NCBI GenBank assembly: GCA_010645155.1
Contig: CM021315.1
Coordinates: 4,148,463 to 4,212,462 of the forward strand
DNA from: Tigriopus japonicus
Lineage: Eukaryota; Arthropoda; Copepoda; Harpacticoida; Harpacticidae
Length of the DNA: 64,000 bases
Direction: 5' to 3'
Of this stretch, positions 46,618 through 57,950 are shown piece after piece. Both the position numbers and the translations under genes were made by a program. Every line of letters starts with the position of its first letter. The stretch's first letter is position 1. The notes beneath the pieces were generated by a model, which was not told the DNA's origin, did no database searches, and was given only the letters and a program-made list of their open reading frames with translations.

Positions 46618-47859
46618 CAGAGTTGGGCAGAAGTATCCGGACAAAACTTTGAACATAATTTACAGCATCAGCATCAATAGCCAATTGTGTATTTAACAAA
46701 AAAAGTTTGGACAACAATTAAGAACATTTTTATTCAATATGGTCACCGTTGGCCTTAATGACGGCGTCCAAGCGGCCGACAAAGGCCGAGCAGGCTTTGG
46801 CGACCTCGGCCGTGGAGAAGGACGCCATGTTCCGCTTGGGCATCTTGTTGACCTTCCTCCTCAGCTCGGACCACAACTAGAAGTCGCATGGGTTGAGGTC
46901 AGGGCTGTTTGAAGGCCACTCGTCTTTCTTGACCACCAAGTCAAATTTGCTGTTCAAAAAGTTCATGGAAACATTGGACACATGACACGGAGCAGAGTCC
47001 TGGATCCACATGAATTTGGTTCCTGGTGGGTACGAGGTTGCCAGCCAGGGCATCACGACCTTCCTTAGAAGCTCCACGTACCTGGCGGCATTGAGCCTGA
47101 ATTTGGGAGGGAAGACATGGGCTGGCATCACCTTCCCGTTGCTGCTGATGAGGCCAAAGACCATAATCTTGGCAGGATTCCTTGTCTTCATGATGGGAGG
47201 CACAATGGTTCTGTTCTCAGCAAGCCATCGGTTGTTCTGGGGGTTGTACGCGCCATCCACTGTGAAGATTGACTCATCTGAGAAAAGTCTGACCGTCCTC
47301 GGATGGACCTTGCAGATTCTGCGCAACTTCTTGCCCCTCTCAAGCCTGGTGGCCTTCATCTTCTTGGTAAGAAGGTGGCGTCTGCCTCTGACGTAGGAGG
47401 TCAAGTTCAGGTCCTCCTTGACGGCCCTGGCCACAGTCCTCTTGCTCACGGACCGCCTGGCTGCGTGGGCCGATATGGACACAGCTGGGTTGGCCTCGAT
47501 GGACCTCCTCAGGCCCGCCAAGAACCTAGGGGTCCGCTTTTTTGCCCTGTGTGGGCCGCAGGGGGCGTGGCCTGTCCCCCGGCCAGACTGCAGCCTCTTC
47601 ACGACCTTGTAGATGGTGGCCCTGGGGTACTTGGTTGACTTGATGATGGCTCTGGCGTCGTTGCCGGCCGAGAGCAATTCAGCAATCACTTTACGCTTTT
47701 GTTCCTGGGGCTTCATATTTCCGGATTAAAAAAAAAAATAACAAACATTCAAAACCGGTTTTTGGTCAAACCAGAAAAACGCGGGAAATAAAAATATTCC
47801 TCTTGCTTCAGGAGATATACGTCATCCAAGTTTTGTCTTGATACTTCTGCCCCTCCCCG
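46618..47859 (-). mobile_element. DD37D (maT-like) mariner element, copy 1
   Basis: Terminal inverted repeats CAGAGTTGGGCAGAAGTATC at the left and the mirrored GATACTTCTGCCCCTCCCCG at the right, extending inwards over GACAAAACTT. Both ends abut TA dinucleotides (46616-46617 and 47860-47861), the target duplication of Tc1/mariner elements. The whole element is about 1.24 kb and GC-richer than its surroundings. The transposase is on the minus strand. Confidence 0.9.
46730..47716 (-). CDS. maT-like transposase with one in-frame TAG, copy 1
   Basis: Cut-and-paste DNA transposase. ATG at 47716 (MKPQEQKRKVIAELLSAG), N-terminal helix-turn-helix region, then a DDD catalytic domain: D147 (LFSDESIF), D240 (WIQDSAPCH) and D278 (SPDLNPCD), with 37 residues between the last two. 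This is the DD37D signature of maT elements. After CDF comes an in-frame TAG at codon 280. The same frame then continues (LWSELRRKVNK... to ...GDHIE) for 48 residues to a TAA at 46730. Compared with copy 2 the post-stop part lacks about 11 residues. Activity is doubtful unless the TAG is read through. Confidence 0.8.
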
Positions 47860-47861
47860 TA

Positions 47862-49458
47862 ATTTGGAGCTTGATTGCTAAATAAATCTTCTGAACTCTT
47901 GCAAAATTTATAACGGCATCAATAAAAATTACAACAAAACTCCATTCACTTCTTGTTTAATTCACAATTTTAATCCAGCAGTCTGTTCCTAATATTACTT
48001 ACATTTTTTTCTCATTGAGTAAAGGAAAGTGGGTAATTTTTTCCACTTTAGTTAAGAAGTTATCCATTCAAATTGCACAAAAGTCGAAATTAAGGCTTTT
48101 TAATATATAAATAGATTTGAAAGTAATGGAGCTCCTGCAGGAAAATGTTGACATGTGACCTTTCAAAAGACCTCCTCAATCCAATCGAAATCATTCCGAT
48201 TTCTCAAGATCTAACATACGAGTACCAACTCCTTTGAAGCTAGAACATTCCGGTTAATGTCTCGCAGTTTATGGTTGTCCCGATCGCCTCTTCGGTTGCC
48301 CCAATCCCGACCATTGGTTGGGCAAGTCAAGGATGGGCAAGTGTATGTAAATGGGTGGCAAGCCAATAGAACGTTAGGTCGTTGTCTACGTAAAGGGATG
48401 TTTGGGTGTCGGATTCGGCCGGCTATGTTGATATTTCTGGACTCACTCACAGACAAGCCACCAGAGTTACTTAGTACAGACTGTTCTGGTTGCTGTTGAA
48501 CAGACCATTCTGGGCCGAGAAACGTGTTCAACTTCTTCTTCTTCGGCGAGTACGGCGAGCATCGGTTCTCTTTCGGGTAGCCAGTAAGTCATTTCAATCT
48601 CAAGGGTAAAGACCTTAACAAGCCAAGTGCATTTTCTCTACCAAACTCTTAGTTTGTAAACACTTTGTGCCTATCTACATACATACAGATTCATTCAACA
48701 TTACTATAGGTAAGTTGCACAAACCCAAAACACATAACTACATATTACTTGAAGGGCAATGCCAATCTGAGCATCAGAGTTCAGAGCAATGTACCTTAGT
48801 TGAAAAAATCTCCAGAGTTGCATCAGCTAGCTTCTCCGGCAGTCCCGAAATAGACCTCGACTGTTACCGCAATACGAATAGTACAGGATGCATGTGTGTA
48901 GTGTGCGTTTCAAACCCGTTCCTTGGAGGGCAATGGCGCCAGATTTTTGACCCTGGGCCGATCAGATTTAACCCCTAAAAAGATGAGGTGGAAGCTCTCG
49001 AGAACAGATGGAGAGAGACACTTCCTGAATCGATCAAATATGACCATTGGGCAACCAGTTTGGTTGGGAATGCCATGACGTGGGGGATCTCATCATACGA
49101 AGTAGAAAAAACGATCTTATGTAACTCAGACGTGGGAATGTGTTGCTAAGGTTGCGGTTGTTGAAATGATTTCTTTTCGAAATTAGAGCGACACAGGTTC
49201 TCGTCACAGCTTCTTTGCCTTCATCAAGGCCGTGAAGGTCTTGAGACCCTGGCCGTCGTTCTTGAAGATAGCTTTCTCAAACTCCAGATGTATTTTGAGC
49301 GTAGCTATTAACTACACAGCTGAATGTAAAATTTGAAATATGCCTCAGGCACTTTTGGGTGACGTTTTTCCCGTAGGTAGGGTAATCAACCGGGTATTAT
49401 TTTATCATTACAATTGTAAATTGTAATTGATACTAGTTACAGAGAGAGGGTCAATTGT
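47862..49458. other. intergenic between mariner copy 1 and the aminotransferase gene
   Basis: Mostly AT-rich. 48250-48590 is less AT-rich and looks more like coding DNA: it has an 80-codon plus frame from an ATG at 48257 (MSRSLWLSRSPLRLPQSR) and a longer minus frame. Neither resembles anything I know. No gene called. Confidence 0.35.
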
Positions 49459-49466
49459 TATATAAG
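49459..49466 (+). promoter_or_regulatory. possible TATA box of the aminotransferase gene
   Basis: TATATAAG lies 210 bases before the start codon at 49676. A short, uninterrupted 5' UTR would fit. Supported by consensus and position only. Confidence 0.35.
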
Positions 49467-49675
49467 CATGGAAGGCTCATGACGCGTCAGTGGCTTTCTC
49501 ATTTATGCTTTCCATTCTTCAATGTTCAAAGAACGTCGTCATACTAAGCACATTGTCTTAAGGGTAGAAGAGATAAAAGCGCCAAGTCGATTTCATTCAC
49601 TACAAGCATTTAGTTGAATTTCGCTCGTTCAATCGAGGTGTTCAAGTCAGTGTCGATATCCTTTTAGCTCTCAAG

Positions 49676-52600
49676 ATGTCAGTTTCTTCCATGAAAGCCC
49701 GAGTCTTCCTCAAGAACAATCAAAATGTTCTCCAACTCCTTCATCGATTCCAATCCAATCTGGCTGGCTTGGATAGGTGAGTTATTGCAATTTCCTATTT
49801 TTTACATACCTTCACTCAATAATATCTTCAATCTTATTCCAGTAAAAAGCTGGAAATCACCCCTGCGGGCCCAAAGGAGGTGAAGGCCAAACCCGAGGTC
49901 AAGGACTTGGTATTTGGTAAGAACTTTACTGACCACATGCTCAAGGTCCGATGGACGGCTAATGAAGGATGGCACCAACCCAAGATTACTCCCTTTGAGA
50001 ACTTCTCCATGCATCCTGGAGCCAAGGTTTTGCATTATGCTCAGGAACTCTTCGAAGGCATGAAGGCCTATCGAGGAGTGGATGACAAAATCCGAATGTT
50101 CCGACCCATGCACAACATGGCCAGAATGAACGTCACTGCTCAACGTGCCTGTTTGCCCACTTTTGATGGCAGTGAATTCGTCGAATGTATCCGAAAGTAA
50201 GCTCACATTGTTTGCAAGACATGGTTTGAATTTTGAGTGATCAAATTCTTGTCTAAGGTTGATTCAGATCGATCAGGAATGGGTGCCTCATTGTACGTCT
50301 TCCTCTCTGTATATCCGACCTACCTTAATTGGGACAGAGGCCGCTTTGGGCGTGTCTCCTGCCAATGAGGCTGAGTTGTATGTGATTCTTTGTCCCGTGG
50401 GACCTTATTTTGCCACTGGTCTGAAGCCTGTCAATCTCCTGGCTGATCCCAACTTTATCCGTGCTTGGCCTGGAGGCTGTGGATTCGCTAAAATGGGTAG
50501 CAACTACGCACCAACTCTTTGGATTGGGGTAAGTGTCTTTTGCGATTGGAAAAAAATGAGCCTTTAAGTGTTAATCGCTATTCAAAGTTATGAAAATTGA
50601 TGATAAGTTAGTTTGTCTTTGAAATGATGATTTGTTTGGGACCAAATGGTAAGAAAATAGTTTCAATTTTTGAACTGAAAAAAGTTTTTTTGGCGAAGGA
50701 TCCATTTTCAAGGATTTTTTTTTCGTGATTGTAAATTCAATGATTCAATTTGATGGCGAATTGTTTTGGTCAGTAAAGTTTCAATGGTTACTGAAAATAA
50801 TCAAATCTGGATATAATCTGCAACCCTGACATGACTTCAAAAGTTAGGGGGAGCAATCAAGGACCCCTAGGGGAGCAATCTACCTAAACAAACAAAAAAT
50901 TGGGTTGGCAAATCTGTGCTATTTTCCCTGAAAAAACTCGATTTAACGTCTTTATTCATTTTAAGGCCCTCTGAGCTGCTTTATCATGCTTGTCAGTCAC
51001 TTTTTTGTTATTTTTTTCTTTATGTTATACCGATTTAGGGCCAAAACAGTTACCGTCAAAGCTGGAATGAAGAATCCTCAACATCAGCATATCTTTTGAA
51101 ATTAGAATGCATTTGCCGCTGACCATAATATACCGAACTTACACAAGTTTCATTGATAGAAGAATCACTCGATATAAGAATAATGTTAATGCTGACCGAC
51201 AAAATATTCCTCAATCCACCTTTGAGTGTACTTTCATTTCACTTGGACGCATTTGGTACAAAAAAAACAAGTGTTGATGCGTCACTAAGTATGTTGGGCA
51301 GGCTCAAATGCGTCATCAATCTCAAAGAGGTTATTCCAGTTTATCTACAGAGTGGCGACTTAGTATCCGCACCAAAGTTTGAAAGAGCTTTTCCGCACCA
51401 AAGCCAAATCTGAGAATGAAGTTCATAAAAGAGAAATTGTTTATTTTAATCTAATTTGCAAAAAGTTTATTCAATGTGGGAGCCTTTGGAAGCAATTACG
51501 TCCATGACGCGTCTATTGAAGGCTCCGCAGGCTTTTTTAACCTCGGCCGCGGTGAACTTGGCCATGTTCCGCCTCACGGAGGCCTTCAAAGTGGCCAGGC
51601 TGTTGTGTGGGGCCTTGTTTACTATCCTTCGCAGCTCTGACCACAACTAATAGTCACACGGGTTGAGGTCAGGGCTGTTCGAAGGCCATTCGTCCGGCTT
51701 GACGACCACGGAGAACTTTGAGGTCAAGTACTCCAGGACCTTTTTGGCGGTGTGGCAAGGCGCGGAGTCCTGGATCCACATGAAGTTGGTTTCGGGAGGG
51801 TAAGCCGTTCTCAACCAAGGCAAAACAACTTCGTCCAGAAGCTCCAGGTAGACGGTGGAGTTGACCGTGGTGCCGGGCGGGAAGATGTGGGCAGGCATGA
51901 CTTTGCCGTCGCTGGTTATGAGGCCGAAGACCATGATCTTGGCTGGATTTTTGGTCTTCATGACGTGGGGGATGCCTGACCTTTGTTCTGAAAGCCACCG
52001 GTCGTTTTGTGGGTTGTAGGCCCCGTCAACCGTGAAAATGGACTCGTCCGAGAACAAGCGCACCACTCCCGGATTGACCTTGCAAATTCGCCGCAACTTT
52101 TGGCTTCTCTCCAGTCTGACGGCCTTCATTTTCTCAGTAAGGAGATGACGGCGACCTCGGACGTAAGATTTAAGTCCTAGGTCCTCTTTGATGGCTTTGG
52201 ACATCGTTTTGCGGCTCACCCCTCTCCTCGCAGCGTGGGCCCTGATGGAGACGGCCGGGTTGGCCTTGATTGACCTCTTAAGGCCTGCTAGGAAGGTCTT
52301 GGTCCTTTTTTTGGCCTTGTGAGGCCCACATGGTTTGTGTTCAATGCCTCTACCGTCTTTTAGTCGTTTCACAACGTCGTACACCGTCCGCTTGGGGTAC
52401 TTGGTCACCTTCACGATGTTGGCCGCGTTGTTGCCGGCCGCGTACAAATCGGCTATGACTTTGCGTCTTTGCTCCTGTGGCTTCATGGTGCCAAAATTTT
52501 TATGTTTGTTTTTGATAAAATTTGTTTTGGAGGTTTTCGCGGGCTTGTGTACAAAATTGCAGCTGATTATTCCGCGGGAATTTTGAAATATCAAAGTTTG

Positions 52601-53791
52601 AAATCGAGTGCGGATACTAAGTCGCCACTCTGTACGTCCAACTTATTTTGCACCGGTCTGTTTTCTTCTTCCAGAAACATGCAGAGAAGTATGGTTGTCA
52701 ACAAGTTCTTTGGCTCTTCGGTGCCGATCATGAGATCACAGAAGTGGGTGCTATGAACATCTTTGCCTTCTTTAACCACGGCAATGGCAAGAAGGAGCTG
52801 GTCACCCCTCCATTGGACCAAGGAATCATCTTGCCCGGTGTGACTCGAAGGAGCATCATTGAGCTTGTGTCAGAATGGGGTGAATTCGAGGTGTCAGAGC
52901 GAAAAGTAACCATGAAAGAGGTGAGATGAGCTTCTTGAGCAACTTTGTTGAACCCAACTATAAGATTGGACTGTTTTTATTAGGTTTTGGACGCCAATTC
53001 TAAAGGTCAACTCGTGGAAATGTTTGGTGCCGGAACAGCAGCTGTTGTGAGTCCGGTGGGAGGCATCTATTTCGATGGCAAGATGCAAAAAATTCCTGTC
53101 CCTGAGACTAGTCTAGCTCAAAGGTAAATATTTGCAAAGTTGTCACAACATAGAGTCCAAAAGCATGACAAAAGTAGCTATTGACAAATTATTTTATGTT
53201 CCTAATTAGAGAACGGAAAGAGTCAGTCAAAACCTGTACCCAAAAAAGATCAATTTGGGTCAAAATTATTACGTTTTTATTTTTTTCAAATCATTTTGCT
53301 CTCGGTTTTTTGGCCCGAAAATTTTGGTGTGAAAGCATGACTGTTTGTAAAGCTATTTTTCTAAAATCTGAATCCTGAATAACACCATCATTCAAGATGC
53401 TGATGCAAAAAAAAATCTTAATTGCATATTAGGAGGCCTAATGTTAATGTAAATGTTTTGATAAGAAAAGCAAAATGTATGGTGGACTCCAGTCCTTTTC
53501 AAGTCGTTTGGACCATCAATGAGCTTAATCGTCTTCCTTTTTCATAATTTACCAATAAAGTTTACTTAATAACCATGTACACGCATCTTGCATTTTCAAA
53601 TGTTTTAATAAGGAGCTCTCTCTGTTTTCTCTTTGCGTCTCAGAATCATGGATAGCATGTCGGATATTTACTACGGTCGTGTGAAACACAATTGGGCTAT
53701 TGATGTTGAGGAGTGGAAAATTGACCGTAATCAACACCTTCAAGATTACGTCAATGCCGAGGAAAAGCTCAGACGAGTAGAGGCTGCCTAA
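49676..53791 (+). CDS. Bcat: branched-chain amino acid aminotransferase
   Basis: PLP-dependent enzyme (class IV aminotransferase fold) that exchanges the amino group of Leu, Ile and Val with 2-oxoglutarate. Exons 49676-49776, 49843-50196, 50258-50528, 52675-52920, 52984-53123 and 53644-53791 join in frame to 419 residues, close to the family length. Landmarks: [54 protein letters not shown] with the Schiff-base Lys at about K230, TEVGAMNIF and [18 protein letters not shown]. The N-terminus (about residues 1-34) is basic and lacks acidic residues until near its end, so a mitochondrial presequence is plausible. The CxxC redox motif of vertebrate enzymes is replaced (GTAAVVSPV). Intron 3 contains a mariner element. 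Confidence 0.93.
51348..52632 (-). mobile_element. DD37D (maT-like) mariner element, copy 2
   Basis: Terminal inverted repeats of at least 25 bp: CAGAGTGGCGACTTAGTATC at the left, mirrored at the right (GATACTAAGTCGCCACTCTG), both abutting TA. The ends are related to those of copy 1 (CAGAGT.GG...AGTATCCG). It is inserted in aminotransferase intron 3, antisense to the gene, only 42 bases before exon 4. Confidence 0.9.
51467..52486 (-). CDS. maT-like transposase with one in-frame TAG, copy 2
   Basis: ATG at 52486 ([18 protein letters not shown]); the frame also runs open upstream of it. Same layout as copy 1, roughly 70 per cent identical by eye up to the stop: helix-turn-helix, D147 (LFSDESIF), D240 (WIQDSAPCH), D278 (SPDLNPCD), spacing DD37D. 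After CDY comes TAG at codon 280, the same codon as in copy 1. The frame continues [17 protein letters not shown]... to ...KGSHIE and a TAA at 51467. No other disabling change was noticed. Confidence 0.82.
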
Positions 53792-54170
53792 TTGGGATCT
53801 CTTCAAGATCAGACAGAAGCCGTTGGAACCAAAGACTTGCAACCTACCGACTCCTTAGATCGCCATCATTATCATCATCATTACCGATACCACCGCCACA
53901 ACAAAAGCACCACCTCGTTAACCCTCTCAAATAGAAATGACGAGCGATGCCTAAACTAGAAATAGTTGGGAGTGAAGTCATTGGAACGCGAGCCAACTCA
54001 AGACTCAGAGCTACTTCAATTGTTACTTCAATATGAACTCATTAATCCCATTGCCATTGTATTACTCTGCCTACTACAAACAAACTGCATCACGCATCCA
54101 TTGATCACACAATACTCTGTATTTAGCCGTAAATCATCGCCCTCCTTGGGATATAAAAGAAGATACTTAG

Positions 54171-54176
54171 AATAAA
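54171..54176 (+). terminator. poly(A) signal AATAAA
   Basis: AATAAA about 380 bases after the aminotransferase stop, just before the convergent neighbour gene ends. Confidence 0.5.
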
Positions 54177-54258
54177 GTATATTTAATTTTAAATACCACA
54201 CATTGTAGAACAATTTCGTAAAAAAAGATCTAATTGAACAGATTAGTTTGACATCTCT

Positions 54259-56119
54259 TCACGGTTCAGACTCATAGGGATTCTCAATTCCTCGGGATTT
54301 AAAATAATAACAGAGTCCAACACATGGTTTCTCCGTTGTTTCGTTCTCATCATTCGTCTGAAAAAAAAACAAGGAATTTAGTTTCCTTTAATATCTAAAT
54401 CGAATGCTTCTTCAAAGATTATGATAGAGCATTTAGCATTTAGAAAGGGAGATTAGAGCACAATTTTCTAATCGTGGCTTGCATGTTCAATGAAAATGTT
54501 GTCACAATTGATTGCATAATTTTTATGTCCATTAGGGAGAATCAGAAAAGTAATCTTGACGTTCATTAGTCAGACTCAGAAAACCAGAAAAGTAATTTTA
54601 CATACAATACAGTATTATGACCTATAGACTAAAAATATATCTCGTGGTCTCTTGAAAGAACTTTAAGGGATTATTGCGAAGACTTGCAAGAAAAATAAAC
54701 CCTTTAATTGCGAGCGTAAATAATTTAGAACGTCTTTTTTAAATTCTTACATGTTTGCTATTTCTGGGAGACAGTTTTTTCCTCAATCATAGAAAACAAA
54801 CAAAACGTTCAAGAAAATTTCATTGATTAGTTTGGCTTTGAGAACTTGATAGATACTCTTCTTTTATCACCCATTACTTCAATTTTTCGGATAAAACAAT
54901 AATGCGATTTTGGTCCTTTTTTTCAATATTTTCCGAGCTCTGCTTATTGGCAAAAACAGCACTTATCCAATAAGTTTGATTTGTCATTTACATACAACAA
55001 TAGTTATCGTCTTTAATCAACAAACTATTAAATGAGCCTCTCACCCAATCGTATCGATATGGTCCTTTCACATAAGAATCATCAAATCCCTTGACCTTCA
55101 TGTAGTGACAGAGACCAATGCAAGGCCTCGATTTCCTCCTCAAAGACCACTGCAAAAATTTCAAAAAAGAAATGAAAAAGCACTCTTAAATGCACAGTAA
55201 ATCAAATTGCACGCAATACAATACCTTTCTCCAAACAGGGATTCCCGGATCCTCCACGATTTCTTCTCCACTTCCACTCCCACTTCCAATATCTACCACT
55301 TCTTCCTGATGCTCACCATTGGCTAATTCCCGATAATACTTTAACTTTTCATAGTAGCAAAGACCCACACAAGGACGCTCTTTTCCCGTTCTCTCGAAGT
55401 AAGCTAAAGAATCATTAAGCATCTGAATCAAATCCGTTCTTAAGTCTACTCAGACAAGAAGCACTGAATATCTGGAGTGGGAGGCTAACGATGACAATAA
55501 TGATATCCAGATGTATTATTTCAAGTGCGTTCTTCCGCAAACAAGACCTGGCTTGCATTCAGTAGACTGCATATTTCAAATTTCAGCCCAATCGAATGCC
55601 GGAGTGAAAAGTTATGCCTTCTCAAACTTATGTACTAAAGAGAGCATAGAATGAATGAACTCGCCCTTTTGTGGTAAAACGATTACCACAAAAGGGCTAG
55701 TTCATTCATTCTCGGTAGGATTTGCACTGAACATTGAGTGAGCATAACTTTTGTCTCCGACGTTCGATTGAGCTGAAAATTGAAATACGTATTCTTGTCA
55801 ACATCGGCAAGGTCTCATTTGCAAAAGAACGTAATTGAATTGTTCTTACTGGAAATCATGTTTCCTCTCGTTAGCCTCCCAGTCCAAAGAAATTTAGTGG
55901 TTCTTGACTAGGATTAGTACCTTGATCGTCTTCATCGTAATAGTCAAAGTCATTGGTCACTCCTCCATAGTTGAAGCCACGATTGTTCCACGGTTTACTG
56001 GATGACTTGATGCTAAACCGTGAACCAAATCCTCTGGCCATCATTTTAGCCTGAGCATCCTCTACCAAGAAATTGGAGAGAACTGAAACCACCGCCACAA
56101 CAACCAAGAATACCCTCAT
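54259..56119 (-). CDS. secreted protein with three PCxGLC modules
   Basis: Minus-strand exons 56119-55921, 55445-55225, 55149-55045 and 54357-54259; phases 1, 0, 0 join cleanly to 207 residues. Start is the ATG at 56119: signal peptide MRVFLVVVAVVSVLSNFL with likely cleavage after EDAQA, then a basic, Gly/Asn/Tyr/Asp-rich segment. Each of the next three exons holds one module: ERPCVGLCYYEKLKYY, SRPCIGLCHYMKVKGF, EKPCVGLCYYFKSRGI. The mature protein has only these six cysteines, in CxxxC pairs, and each module is preceded by basic residues (GKER, RRKSR). Likely an extracellular peptide or prohormone-like protein. I do not recognise the family. A paralogue lies at 62445-64000. Confidence 0.75.
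55473..55886. mobile_element. palindromic MITE in intron 1 of the PCxGLC gene
   Basis: About 414 bp whose two halves are inverted copies with mismatches (TGGAGTGGGAGGCTAACGA at the left, TCGTTAGCCTCCCAGTCCA at the right). The centre is near 55680, where CCCTTTTGTGGTAA meets its mirror. No coding capacity. Its right end lies 35 bases from the exon 1 border. A frame reading through exon 1 ends on a stop inside this element, so the spliced form is the better model. Confidence 0.8.
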
Positions 56120-57617
56120 AGCTTGTAACTGGTTCACATGGGAAATCCAAACAACTGGAATGGGCTGAAAATGTGAACAAGGTATGTATGTAAATATTTG
56201 GAATAATGATGTTCAACTATTGCCCAGAACAAGAGGAATAAATTGGTTAGACGGTGAATACTATCATGCCTCTACTAAATTCCTTAAAAAAAAGAAGAAA
56301 AAAAACGGTCGTTATGGTACATTTTCTAATTTATATTAGGCTCGGATTTTGTTGTCTTTGAGGTATATTAAATTGGGTAGCAAAGAGTGCTCAGGTGAAA
56401 AAATCAATTCAATTTTCGTAATCCCATTTTTTACATTAAAAATGGGTCCAATTTTTACTCCCGCGAAATCCATTAAGTTTGTGCAAGATCTACTTTTATT
56501 TCGTCAACGGAAAATCTCATTCCAAATGTTAGACCAAGATTTTGAAGACTACAACTGTAATTTTCGCGTGGGTAGATAACAAAAATAGGGTTCTGTTTTG
56601 ATTACTAGTTGTAGTTACTTATCCAAAGAGTCAATTTTTTAAACAATGATACAAGTTATTATTTTTATTTTTTCTCAAATAAAATGTACCTGCAATTTGT
56701 TACAGAGAAAGCAAGATATTTCTACGCTTAAAGGAAAACCATTTGGAATATTAATATGTTTACTAGTTTGAAACGAGATTGCTAGAAGTTACCGGATTTG
56801 GAAAATCTACCTGAAAATTGAAGGATTTGAATTTGTTATTATGGAAAAATTTGAAATTGTGACATTGTGAAAAATATAAGAGCTAACTCGCTCCAAAATT
56901 CTGAAGTGAAAGTTTTCGATATTCAACTAAATTCTTAGGAAGCATATCTTGAAATGTGGAGAAATCAGCACGTTACCATCAAAAATGCCGAGCTATATGT
57001 GCTTTTTTTAAGATGCAGGGTTTTGTGTGTAAAATATCCTTTGCAGTCGTACGTGACTTATTGCGCTTTCATCTATGTCAAATATTTTCTGTGGTATCAA
57101 AAATCTGGCAATAATCTTATTATCCTAACTGATTTGAACTCGACTCATGTAAAAGTATAAACAAACAACGTTTCAGACAATTTCGTTTCCGAGAATCCTC
57201 TAAGTCTTCAAAATACCATAAGTTTTTCCCCCAACTCAAGAGCAAAGTCTTGAGCAAACAACATCCAAACATCACGAATGAATGACTGGTTCAAACGTAT
57301 CTGTACCAAGAATCAACTCAAGCCTTCTAATGGACTTTTTCCCCCAAACAACTTGTTTTGTGGCCTTTGTTTGTATTGTCAGAAGAATACAGGTCTTACT
57401 CGTTACATTTCAATTGGCCACTTGGCAATGGGTCTAAAAATATTATACAAACATCAATTCACACATCAATTTCAGTTCAATTTTCTAAAGGATCCTCGAG
57501 CTCTTTTGACCCATCATCTCATTTTGTAAACGCCAAAGAACTTCGTTGAACTAGACAATAAAACGCAATTGTGAGCCTCTCAACAAGCAGGAAATACATT
57601 GAACTTGATGCAATTTG
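56120..57617. other. intergenic, upstream of the PCxGLC gene
   Basis: AT-rich; expected to contain the promoter of the gene ending at 56119. No further gene or repeat recognised. Confidence 0.45.
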
Positions 57618-57950
57618 TCAACATTTTCCAATTGACTTCAAATATTGGACATCCATGTCAAAATTAATGATGGAAAAACACAAGTGAGGAGGAAGAGGCT
57701 TTGGAAGTGGAGCCTTTAATGTGAAATTTATCGTAAGGCTTTGTGCAGTAAAGAGGAAACGCTCGTTGACTTTACTGGGATTATCCTTTTTCCTTTGCTG
57801 TTCCAAGGGGTCCAAAATATCTATCCAATCAACAATGTTGTGGAACGCTGTCGACTGCAGACATTTTAAGGACTGCTCTGTGACCCATGAACGAATTTCT
57901 TTTTCTTGATCTGACACTTTTCTTGGGCCTTTAGAGGCCGTTTCGGTCAT
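57618..57950 (-). CDS. hypothetical small protein
   Basis: An uninterrupted frame of 110 codons plus stop from ATG 57950 (MTETASKGPRKVSDQEKEIR), somewhat less AT-rich than its surroundings. The N-terminal half is charged and helix-like (SWVTEQSLKCLQSTAFHNIV), followed by WIDILDPLEQQRKKD. There is no signal peptide or membrane segment. I do not recognise the family and saw no flanking exons. It could be a small real gene or one exon of a larger one; chance is not excluded. Confidence 0.35.
   Translation of the reverse strand: MTETASKGPRKVSDQEKEIRSWVTEQSLKCLQSTAFHNIVDWIDILDPLEQQRKKDNPSKVNERFLFTAQSLTINFTLKAPLPKPLPPHLCFSIINFDMDVQYLKSIGKC

Noticed and set aside
47010..47396. Plus-strand frame of 128 codons within mariner copy 1
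   Set aside because: Antisense to the transposase, which has clear catalytic motifs and TIR context.
55871..55920. Read-through end of the signal-peptide exon (GTNPSQEPLNFFGLGG) as the true C-terminus
   Set aside because: A good donor at CAAG|GTACTA and a phase-matched acceptor at 55445 join it to the module exons, and the read-through stop lies inside a MITE. Retained as a possible minor form only.
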